Below are positions 19,816 to 26,640 of a DNA stretch of 64,000 bases, piece after piece. Position numbers and translations under genes: made by a program. Origin of the DNA: an uncultured Clostridia bacterium (GTDB taxonomy: Bacteria; Bacillota; Clostridia; Christensenellales; Aristaeellaceae); the NCBI GenBank assembly GCA_947166385.1, contig CAMVEB010000002.1, positions 62,001 to 126,000 on the forward strand, given 5' to 3'. Each line of letters begins with the position of its first letter. Position 1 is the first letter of the stretch. Under the pieces are notes generated by a model. The model was not told the origin of the DNA and made no database searches. It saw only the letters and a program-made list of their open reading frames with translations.

Positions 19816-20748
19816 TTATTCCGTGAACAGGGGCGTGGAATAATAACGGTCGCCGCTGTCAGGAAGCAGGGCCACGATGACCTTTCCCCTGTTTTCCGGG
19901 CGTTTGGCCAGCTGAATCGCGCCGAAGAGCGCCGCCCCAGAGGAGATTCCCACAGAGATGCCTTCCTTCTGGGCCAGCAGCCTGGCGGTGGCGAAGGCGT
20001 CGGCGTTGGAAGCCTTAAAGACCTCATCATATACTTTCGTGTTCAGCACATCCGGCACAAATCCGGCGCCGATGCCCTGAATCTTGTGCGCTCCGGCTTT
20101 GCCCTCCGAGAGCACGGGGGAGTCTTCCGGCTCCAGCGCGACCACTTTGACCGCGGGATTCTGCTCTTTCAGATATTCGCCGGTTCCCGTTACCGTTCCG
20201 CCGGTGCCGACACCGGCAATGAAAATATCCACTTTGCCGTCGGTATCCTTCCAGATTTCAGGGCCTGTCGTGGCTTTATGGACGGCCGGATTCGCCGGGT
20301 TCACGAACTGCCCGGGAATAAAGCTGCCGGGGATTTCCTTCGCCAGCTCTTCCGCTTTGGCAATGGCGCCTTTCATGCCTTTGGCGCCTTCCGTCAGAAC
20401 CAGCTCGGCGCCGTAGGCCTTCAGGATGTTCCTGCGCTCCACGCTCATGGTTTCCGGCATGGTCAGGATGATCCGATACCCCTTGGCGGCGGCAATGGAG
20501 GCCAGGCCGATCCCGGTGTTCCCGCTGGTGGGCTCAATGATGACAGAACCTTCCTTCAGCAGGCCGCGGGCTTCCGCGTCCTCGATCATCGCTTTTGCGA
20601 TGCGGTCCTTCACGCTCCCGGCAGGATTGAAATACTCCAGCTTGACGAGAACGGTCGCTTCCAGCCCCAGCTCCTTTTCAATATTGGTGACTTCCACCAG
20701 CGGCGTGTTCCCGATCAGTCCCAGTGTTCCTTTGTAAATATTCGACAT
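19816..20748 (-). CDS. cysK: Cysteine synthase A (O-acetylserine sulfhydrylase)
   Basis: 310 aa PLP enzyme forming cysteine from O-acetylserine and sulfide. Seen: [16 protein letters not shown] with PLP Lys47, [24 protein letters not shown] for PLP phosphate, and ISSGAALF. Full length. TCCTCC complement (GGAGGAAAG) precedes ATG. Divergent from an Rrf2 regulator gene, with a palindrome over its promoter, which suggests sulfur or Fe-S control. Confidence 0.97.
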   Translation of the reverse strand: MSNIYKGTLGLIGNTPLVEVTNIEKELGLEATVLVKLEYFNPAGSVKDRIAKAMIEDAEARGLLKEGSVIIEPTSGNTGIGLASIAAAKGYRIILTMPETMSVERRNILKAYGAELVLTEGAKGMKGAIAKAEELAKEIPGSFIPGQFVNPANPAVHKATTGPEIWKDTDGKVDIFIAGVGTGGTVTGTGEYLKEQNPAVKVVALEPEDSPVLSEGKAGAHKIQGIGAGFVPDVLNTKVYDEVFKASNADAFATARLLAQKEGISVGISSGAALFGAIQLAKRPENRGKVIVALLPDSGDRYYSTPLFTE

Positions 20749-20787
20749 AAAGCTTTCCTCCTCGCATTCATCATTTGGAATGGCCGT

Positions 20788-20816
20788 ATCATAGCACCAT
20801 TAACCTACCATGTCAA
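20788..20816 (-). promoter_or_regulatory. cysK promoter
   Basis: On the minus strand: consensus TTGACA (20811-20816), 17 bp, TATGAT (20788-20793). Overlapped by the palindrome at 20799-20826. Confidence 0.85.
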
Positions 20817-20826
20817 TAGGGTTAAT
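20799..20826. promoter_or_regulatory. Probable Rrf2-family operator over the cysK promoter
   Basis: Inverted repeat with perfect arms ATTAACC (20799-20805) and GGTTAAT (20820-20826); allowing one bulged base, the arms extend inward through TA. It covers the cysK -35 and spacer, so a bound dimer should block cysK transcription. The regulator encoded 108 bp away is the natural candidate; the binding is inferred. Confidence 0.7.
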
Positions 20827-20874
20827 AGATTTTTTTTAATTTTCTCTTTTTGGCCGGATTTTCTTCCGGGAAGC

Positions 20875-20904
20875 TTGATGAACCCATTCACCCTGCGGTA
20901 TAAT
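20875..20904 (+). promoter_or_regulatory. Promoter of the Rrf2 gene
   Basis: TTGATG (20875-20880), 18 bp, TATAAT (20899-20904), then GGGGGG before the ATG. Confidence 0.7.
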
Positions 20905-20933
20905 AGGCAAAAATACGGCCGGGGGGATGAATG

Positions 20934-21341
20934 ATGATTTCCACAAAAGGACGGTATGCCATCCGGGTGATGCTTGACCTGGCGGAAAACGACCGGGGAC
21001 AGTATATTCCGCTGAAAGATATCGCTGAAAGACAGGAAATCTCCAAAAAATACCTGGAGATCATTGTCAAGGAGATGGTCACGGGCGGACTGGTGACCGG
21101 GGTCAGCGGAAAGGGCGGCGGATACAAGCTTTGCCGGAAACCGGATGAATACACGCTGTATGAGATTCTGGCGCTGATGGAAGGGTCAATGTCACCGGTA
21201 GCATGCCTGGCGGAGGCGCAGAACACCTGCCCGCGAAGGGGAATATGCCAGACGCTTCCGCTGTGGACAGAATATGATCAGATGCTGCGCGATTTCTTCA
21301 GCAGGAAAAAGCTGAGCGACCTGATCCGGGAACAGCCTTAA
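20934..21341 (+). CDS. Rrf2 family transcriptional regulator (CymR/IscR-like)
   Basis: 135 aa winged-helix protein. ATG 20934 fits GGGGGG spacing best; ATG 20931 is equally in frame. Seen: ISTKGRYAIRVMLDLA start, EISKKYLEIIVKEM recognition helix, GGGYKLCRKP wing. Three cysteines near residues 84-98 (C-x7-C-x5-C) are placed like the Fe-S ligands of IscR-type members, so it could sense an Fe-S cluster rather than act purely as CymR. It lies divergent to cysK. Its stop overlaps the convergent HD-GYP gene by 4 bp. Confidence 0.9.
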   Translation: MISTKGRYAIRVMLDLAENDRGQYIPLKDIAERQEISKKYLEIIVKEMVTGGLVTGVSGKGGGYKLCRKPDEYTLYEILALMEGSMSPVACLAEAQNTCPRRGICQTLPLWTEYDQMLRDFFSRKKLSDLIREQP

Positions 21342-23602
21342 CCGGGCTGATTCTGCTTCGCTTCTTCCGGATCCGCAACCGTATAGGACGGCGAGAAAGT
21401 GCCGCTGCCGTTCATCTTGTAATAGCCGCGGAACATCCGGTCCACGGCGATTTTTACGCCTTCCGTTCCGGTGCCCACCAGGATCACGAGGTACTGGCGG
21501 CTGCTGTATCGGGTGAGCACGTCCACGTTCCGGATGGTCTGCCGGATGGCCTGCTCCATATAATACATGGCCTTTTCCTGCTCCTCGGTGCTCACGTTGA
21601 TATCGTTATCGCCTGGCTCCAGCGTAATCAGCACCAGCTTATAGGGCTGGTTGAAACGTCTCTCCAGGTTTTCGATAAAATCATACAGGCGGGCGAACTG
21701 ACGGTAATCCACATCCAGGGCCCCGTCATAGCGGCCGCTGGCCCGGATGCCGGGCAGGAGGCGGTTGATATCCGTGCTGTCCGATCCGATTTCGGGATTA
21801 TAGAAGGTGTAGCCGTTTTTCCCGCTCTGCTTGACGGAATACATGGCCTTGTCCGCCCGGTTATAGGCGGAAATGTAGGTATCGGAGGAGGAGCACATCA
21901 CCAGGCCGGCGGAGATGGTGGCCATGGCAATCAGCGGCTCCTCCTGCTTTCCGGTGTCGAATTCAGCGAGGATCTTCCGGACCCGTAATTCCGCGTCTTC
22001 TTTTTTGATGCCCGGCAGGAACAGGAGGAATTCATCCCCGCCGAGGCGGCAGCACAGGCCGTCCCCGCTGTTGGCCTGCAGGGTGTCGCCCATGAGCCGG
22101 AGCGCCCTGTCTCCGTATTCATGGCCATGGGTGTCATTGATGGGCTTCAGGTTGTCGATATCGAAAAAGACGAAGCAGCCGCCTTTCTGCTGCATGCGGC
22201 GGGCGATCGCGCCCTCACCGGCGGAGCGGGACATAATGCCTGTCACGATATCGATGGAGTCCGCCGCGTTCTGGGAGGCGAAGGCTTCCACCACTTCCTG
22301 CAGCAGGGAGGAGGGAGCGGATGCCTGCTCCGGTTCTTCAGCCGTATCGCTTTTCAGGATTTCATCCAGCTCTCCCTGCTCCCACAGCCCAATGAACACG
22401 CCGGCGAAGTCCGGATCAAACTGGGTGCCCCGGCCGCGGTTCAGCTCGGTGAGGATGTGGTCCCGGTTGCAGGCCTTCCGGTAGATCCGGTTGGAACTCA
22501 TGGCGTCGAAGGCGTCCGCAATGGCGACAATCCGCGCCTCTTCGGAGATTTCCGTCCCCTTCAGGCCGCCCGGATACCCCTTGCCGTCATACCGCTCATG
22601 GTGGCTGCGGGCGACATCTTCCGCCAGACGGACCATGGTTCTGTCCCGCAGAATTTCGCCGCCCATGGTGGTATGGGATTTGATGATGGCATACTCCGCG
22701 TCGGTGAGCCGCTTGGGATTGTTCAGGATGGAATCCGGGACGCCGATTTTCCCGATATCATGCAGGAGCGCCGCGTAGCGCAGATCGCTGACCCGGTCCG
22801 CGTCCCAGCCCAATGACTGCGCGAGCAGCACGGAATACTGGCTGACCCGGGTGGAATGGCCTCTGGTATAGGGGTCCTTGGCGTCGATGGCATTCGCCAG
22901 CGTCTGAATGGTCTGGAAAGACATCTGCTCGATTTTCTGCGCCCGCTCTTCGGCCACGGCGGTCTGGCGGGCGACTTCCTCATTCAGCCGGTTCGTATAC
23001 CGGATCTCCAGCAGCACATAGCGGTGATACTGAATCATGGCGATGGCGGTAAAGACGGAGAGAGTGAAATAAGCCAGGGGAAACCGCTCCGTGAACGCCG
23101 CCGTATAGTATTGGGCCGTGCGGGCTCCGAGGGGCGTCAGGAAAAGAATGAAGTAAAGCAGGGAATAATAGACGGAGATCAGGATGCCGGCCCGGACGGA
23201 GATGAAGTAACACACTCCGATGGGCACCATCAGGGACCAGAGAATCCCGGTGCCCTCGGCATATCCGGTCAGGGCATAGACCGTAAAAGCGAGAACGGAA
23301 AACGCGACGGGAATCAGAATCGCGATTTCCCGGCGCTTCAGCACGCGGCAGCAGAAAGCGCAGCCGGCGCCGGCCAGGATCGTCACCAGCGACATGAGCG
23401 CCCGGGTATCCGTCAGGGGCAGGCCGCGTATAATCATGTTGTTGACGGTCAGCACAATCCCGAGGAGCACGCAGAAAAGGCTGACAAAAGTCAGGGAAGT
23501 CACGTTCTCTCTCAGTCGGTTTCCGACAAAAATGGACTGGTTCAGATCTTCCCAGATATTTTTCACAGAAGCGGCCAGGCCTGTTCGGTCGCGTTTTTTC
23601 AT
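21338..23602 (-). CDS. Membrane HD-GYP and GGDEF signalling protein
   Basis: 754 aa, c-di-nucleotide signalling type. About six hydrophobic helices (residues 35-200) are followed by a coiled coil. The HD-GYP phosphodiesterase domain has LLHDIGKIG near 280, IKSHTTMGGEIL, and HHERYDGKGYPGG. A GGDEF domain with intact RLGGDEF (near 517) follows, preceded by FFDIDNLKPIND. A last about 110-residue segment (about 640-745) resembles a second GGDEF fold in which the motif reads SSRQY, so it should be inactive. GGAGGAAAG precedes the start. HD-GYP placed before GGDEF, with a degenerate third domain, is uncommon. Confidence 0.9.
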   Translation of the reverse strand: MKKRDRTGLAASVKNIWEDLNQSIFVGNRLRENVTSLTFVSLFCVLLGIVLTVNNMIIRGLPLTDTRALMSLVTILAGAGCAFCCRVLKRREIAILIPVAFSVLAFTVYALTGYAEGTGILWSLMVPIGVCYFISVRAGILISVYYSLLYFILFLTPLGARTAQYYTAAFTERFPLAYFTLSVFTAIAMIQYHRYVLLEIRYTNRLNEEVARQTAVAEERAQKIEQMSFQTIQTLANAIDAKDPYTRGHSTRVSQYSVLLAQSLGWDADRVSDLRYAALLHDIGKIGVPDSILNNPKRLTDAEYAIIKSHTTMGGEILRDRTMVRLAEDVARSHHERYDGKGYPGGLKGTEISEEARIVAIADAFDAMSSNRIYRKACNRDHILTELNRGRGTQFDPDFAGVFIGLWEQGELDEILKSDTAEEPEQASAPSSLLQEVVEAFASQNAADSIDIVTGIMSRSAGEGAIARRMQQKGGCFVFFDIDNLKPINDTHGHEYGDRALRLMGDTLQANSGDGLCCRLGGDEFLLFLPGIKKEDAELRVRKILAEFDTGKQEEPLIAMATISAGLVMCSSSDTYISAYNRADKAMYSVKQSGKNGYTFYNPEIGSDSTDINRLLPGIRASGRYDGALDVDYRQFARLYDFIENLERRFNQPYKLVLITLEPGDNDINVSTEEQEKAMYYMEQAIRQTIRNVDVLTRYSSRQYLVILVGTGTEGVKIAVDRMFRGYYKMNGSGTFSPSYTVADPEEAKQNQPG

Positions 23603-23634
23603 ATTCTTTCCTCCGCAGCAAGGCTGTTCATTTC

Positions 23635-23663
23635 ATGATAAGGCAATTCCGGCGAACTGGCAA
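23635..23663 (-). promoter_or_regulatory. Promoter of the HD-GYP/GGDEF gene
   Basis: Minus strand: TTGCCA (23658-23663), 17 bp, TATCAT (23635-23640), 32 bp before the start codon. Confidence 0.6.
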
Positions 23664-23700
23664 GCCCTGCCGCCAAAAAACAGCAGGCAAATTGACAGAG

Positions 23701-24084
23701 ACGTTCATCAGTGGTACGCTTTGGAAGTCTGTGAAAGAACGGTATCCGGAGATTGAAATCTGGGCCGTGGAGCCGGAAAACGCCGCCATCCTGGCCGGCG
23801 GAACCATCGGGACCCATCTGCAGATGGGCATCGGAGACGGCATCATCCCGGATATCCTGAACCGGGATATTTATGACGACATCTATGTGGTCACCGACCA
23901 GGAAGCCATTGAGACATCCCGCCGCCTGGCGAGGGAGGAAGGTCTGGCCTGCGGAATTTCCAGCGGAACCAATGTGGCTGCCGCGCTGAAGCTGGCACGG
24001 AAGCTTGGGCAGGGGAAAACCGTGGTGACCATCCTGCCGGATACCGCCGAGCGTTATTATTCCACCCAGCTGTTCGGGGAATAA
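23701..24084 (+). pseudogene. 5'-truncated cysteine synthase (C-terminal half only)
   Basis: The frame from about 23701 encodes the C-terminal domain of a CysK/CysM-type enzyme: WAVEPENAAILAGG, IGDGIIPDILNR, EGLACGISSGTNVAAAL, and DTAERYYSTQLFGE. The N-terminal half with the PLP lysine is absent, and the glycine-rich PLP-phosphate loop is shortened to TFISGT. An ATG at 23635 is in frame, but it falls in the promoter of the opposite gene. Diverged from the intact cysK in this window, so it is the remnant of a second paralog rather than a recent copy. Confidence 0.8.
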
Positions 24085-24151
24085 AGGGAACCGGCAGCGG
24101 ATCGGGAAGCAGCGGGCAAATCGCGATCCGGGCAGAAAGAAGAGGGAAACC

Positions 24152-24994
24152 GTGAGCGGATACATTTCGGAAATGCGTAAGCTGGTCGGCCGGCGGACGA
24201 TCATCCAGTGCGCGGCCAGCATCATCTGTGTCGACCCGGAGGGGCGGGTGCTGCTCGGCCGCCGGACGGACAATCATCTGTGGGGGTATGCCGGTGGATC
24301 GGTGGAGATCGATGAAAAGATCGAGGACTGCGCCCGGCGGGAACTATGGGAGGAAATGGGCCTGACCGCGGAGGAACTGGAACTGTTTGATATCAATTCC
24401 GGGCCGGAAGTCCATTATGTCTATCCGAACGGCGATGAGGTCTCCAACGTGGAGATCATCTACCTGTGCCGCCGGTATCACGGGGAGCTGAGACGGCAGG
24501 AAGAGGAGATAGAGGAGCTGCGCTTCTTCCGCCGGGAGGAAATCCGGCTGGAGGAGATTTCTCCGCCGATCCGTCCCGTCCTCCGGAAGCTGCTGGAAAC
24601 GGAATCCGTTTTCGCTCCTGTCCGCGGCATCCATCATATCTCCATGAAATGCGATACCGCGGAAGCGCTGGAAAAGGCAAAGGATTTTTACCTGAACCTG
24701 CTCGGGTGCACGGTCGTAAGAGAATGGCCGGAAGGCATCATGATCGATACCGGCCGGGGAATGCTGGAGATCTTCAGCAACGGTCCCGGCATCCCGCAGA
24801 AAGGGGCGCTCCGGCATATTGCGTTCGCCGCGGAAGACGTGGATGCCGTTGCGGAAAAAGTCCGGCAGGCCGGATATACGGTCTTCATTGACCCGAAGGA
24901 CATCGTAGTGAATTCCCGGCCGGAATTCCATGCCAGGATGGCTTTCTGCTATGGCCCGCTGGGCGAGGAAATCGAGTTTTTCCGGGAACAGTAA
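24152..24994 (+). CDS. Nudix hydrolase fused to VOC (glyoxalase-like) domain
   Basis: 280 aa, GTG start after AGAGGGAAA. Residues about 15-150 are a Nudix domain with a complete box, GSVEIDEKIEDCARRELWEE then MGL, the Mg-binding site that cleaves nucleoside diphosphate-linked compounds. Residues about 160-280 are a VOC-fold domain (GIHHISMKCDTAEAL, FYLNLLGCTVVREW, HIAFAAEDVDAV, DPLGEEIEF-like end). The two halves are in one frame with no sign of error. The substrate is unknown. A terminator follows. Confidence 0.88.
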   Translation: MSGYISEMRKLVGRRTIIQCAASIICVDPEGRVLLGRRTDNHLWGYAGGSVEIDEKIEDCARRELWEEMGLTAEELELFDINSGPEVHYVYPNGDEVSNVEIIYLCRRYHGELRRQEEEIEELRFFRREEIRLEEISPPIRPVLRKLLETESVFAPVRGIHHISMKCDTAEALEKAKDFYLNLLGCTVVREWPEGIMIDTGRGMLEIFSNGPGIPQKGALRHIAFAAEDVDAVAEKVRQAGYTVFIDPKDIVVNSRPEFHARMAFCYGPLGEEIEFFREQ

Positions 24995-24995
24995 A

Positions 24996-25028
24996 AAAGG
25001 CCTGCCTCCGATTGGGGAGGCAGGCTTT
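24996..25028 (+). terminator. Bidirectional terminator
   Basis: CCTGCCTCC (25001-25009) pairs with GGAGGCAGG (25016-25024), extended by AAAGG/CTTT pairs. Lies between the Nudix-VOC gene and the convergent secreted-protein gene. Confidence 0.85.
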
Positions 25029-25037
25029 GCTTATGGA

Positions 25038-25778
25038 TCAGTCCGTGTAATAGCTGTAATCCATGGCGGTGCTTTCGCCGCTTTCCGTCCAGACGACATT
25101 GTTGTTCTCATCATAGGAGAAGACGATCGTCATGGGATCTTCGTTTTCAAATTCACCTTCGGCGGTGATCGTATCGGTCGCGGCGTCGTAGTCGCCCTTC
25201 AGAATGGCATCCTTCAGGATTTCGCCGTTTGCTCCCCGCTGATAGAGGCGGATATCGTACTGTCCTTCGTACCACTCGTAGAAGAGGACCTCGATGCTGC
25301 CTTTCATATAACGGCCGCCGAAGAAATTCCCGATCTTCTGGAATTCCAGGCCCTTGCCGGCATCTTCCTTCGCATCGGTCCAGATCAGGTTGCCTGCTTC
25401 ATTGATCGTGAGCGTGGCATCGCCGTCTTCATAATACGTTATATCCCAGTTGCCGGAGACGGTGTCCTGCTGATAGTGGAGTCCCAGGGGAACCGCCGGC
25501 AGCGACTGTTTGTCCGCCGAGAGGGCCGCGGCGTATTCCCAGATGTCTTCTTTGTTGTCTCCCAGCTTGTGGACGACCATGTACTTGATTCCGCCGTCCT
25601 CATCGTACACTTCGATGCGCCAGTCGCCGTCCTCGGCAACCCAGGTGCTGACGTAGGGGAGAGCTTCCGGATTGTCATCCGTGTAGCAGCGGAAATCTTC
25701 CTCCTCCGCAAAGGCGGCCGCGGCCGTGAGGGCCAGGCAGAGCGCAAGAACCAGGGTAAGCAGTTTTTTCATCATCAT
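25038..25778 (-). CDS. Secreted protein of unknown function
   Basis: 246 aa from ATG 25778 (AGAAGG upstream; the frame continues open past the promoter). N-terminal signal peptide KKLLTLVLALCLALTAAAAF with probable signal peptidase I cleavage after AFA. The mature part is acidic, rich in Trp/Tyr/Asp, with beta-type repeats (DGDWRIEVYDEDGG, GNWDITYYEDGD). No Cys lipobox. Not recognised. Promoter on the same strand: TTGAAG 25833-25838, 17 bp, TATGAT 25810-25815. Confidence 0.8.
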   Translation of the reverse strand: MMMKKLLTLVLALCLALTAAAAFAEEEDFRCYTDDNPEALPYVSTWVAEDGDWRIEVYDEDGGIKYMVVHKLGDNKEDIWEYAAALSADKQSLPAVPLGLHYQQDTVSGNWDITYYEDGDATLTINEAGNLIWTDAKEDAGKGLEFQKIGNFFGGRYMKGSIEVLFYEWYEGQYDIRLYQRGANGEILKDAILKGDYDAATDTITAEGEFENEDPMTIVFSYDENNNVVWTESGESTAMDYSYYTD

Positions 25779-25809
25779 AACCTTCTTTCTGTCATTTCCT
25801 GCTGTGATC

Positions 25810-25838
25810 ATCATATCACATGCGGTCTTTAGCTTCAA
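25810..25838 (-). promoter_or_regulatory. Promoter of the secreted-protein gene
   Basis: TTGAAG (25833-25838) and TATGAT (25810-25815) on the minus strand with a 17 bp spacer, 31 bp before the ATG. Confidence 0.6.
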
Positions 25839-25934
25839 GGGAGCCGGAGCAGAACCAGGAGAAGTCTGCTGTATTTCCGGTCCCTTCATCGGTTTATACG
25901 AATGGGTGGGGAAGCATGGCAGTAAAATTTTCAT

Positions 25935-25964
25935 CCATTTTCATACAGACCATTTTCATACAGA
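25935..25964. repeat. 15-bp perfect tandem duplication
   Basis: CCATTTTCATACAGA occurs twice head to tail (25935-25949, 25950-25964), between a terminator and the promoter of the secreted-protein gene. Confidence 0.9.
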
Positions 25965-25997
25965 AAAATCCCGGTTGCAGGTGATTTCTGCAACCGG
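25963..25997 (-). terminator. Terminator after the small membrane-protein operon
   Basis: Perfect 10-bp stem CCGGTTGCAG/CTGCAACCGG (25971-25997) followed on the minus strand by GATTTTT. Confidence 0.9.
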
Positions 25998-26005
25998 CAA
26001 TTATT

Positions 26006-26161
26006 TTACTCCATTAAGTGTGATTTTACTGGTTTCCCGTCCACATAGGCGCGGACCGCGGGTTTCGTTGTCTCCACCCGGGCGGCCGGGCTTCTTTCCA
26101 GCCGCGGGCTTCTGCCGAGCATCCAAACGCCGCAAATCAAAGCGACAATCAGGAACAGCAT
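26006..26161 (-). CDS. Small single-pass membrane protein (51 aa)
   Basis: Too short for routine calling, but well supported. ATG at 26161 is preceded by GGAGGAATAAGAG. The product begins MLFLIVALICGVWMLGRSPR (one hydrophobic helix), followed by a basic, proline-containing tail ending in SHLME. The start lies only 3 bp after the stop of the upstream membrane-protein gene, and a strong terminator follows the stop, so it is the second gene of a two-gene operon. Function unknown. Confidence 0.65.
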   Translation of the reverse strand: MLFLIVALICGVWMLGRSPRLERSPAARVETTKPAVRAYVDGKPVKSHLME

Positions 26162-26164
26162 CTC

Positions 26165-26488
26165 TTATTCCTCCTCAGCAGCGCTGCTGCTCTTCCTGTG
26201 ATTCCGGATCACATAGTACAGTCCCAGGCCAAGAACAATGCCGATCACCAGGCCGCCGATGCTGCCAATGCCCGCTCCGATCCCGGAGATCACGGAACCA
26301 ACAGCACGGAGGACGCCGCAGAAAGCAGCGGCCAATCCGGAGAACACAGCACCGATCACCACACCGGCGACATTCAGCACGGCAAGAATCACGTAGATGC
26401 CGAAGAATCCGCCGAACAGAAGGCCGGGAATCAGAAACAGTCCTCCGCCCATTCCCCTCCGATTACGTCCATTCATCATCCAGAACAT
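26165..26488 (-). CDS. Glycine-rich small membrane protein
   Basis: 107 aa from ATG 26488, chosen for AAGGAGGACTCAGAAG directly upstream. Starts MFWMMNGRNRRGMGGG. Three or so hydrophobic, Gly/Ile/Val-rich segments (about 18-95) follow, then a polar tail KSSSAAEEE. The pattern of glycine-zipper-like helices suggests a small membrane-embedded oligomer, but nothing identifies a function. Operon with the 51-aa protein downstream. Confidence 0.75.
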   Translation of the reverse strand: MFWMMNGRNRRGMGGGLFLIPGLLFGGFFGIYVILAVLNVAGVVIGAVFSGLAAAFCGVLRAVGSVISGIGAGIGSIGGLVIGIVLGLGLYYVIRNHRKSSSAAEEE

Positions 26489-26640
26489 CTTCTGAGTCCT
26501 CCTTTCCCGGTTGCTTCCGGTCATTCCCGGTCGGGTTCATTTCCCTGACCGTGAACACATCATAGCACCGGCAAAGAACGGAATACAGGACGAGAAGGGA
26601 AAAATATGACGGGTTATTTTGCCTCTGGGAGAAAAAAGAT

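Noticed and set aside
23635..24084. Reading the cysteine synthase fragment as an intact gene from ATG 23635
   Set aside because: The start lies in the opposite gene's -10 box, the first about 20 residues are unlike the family, and the PLP-binding half is missing.
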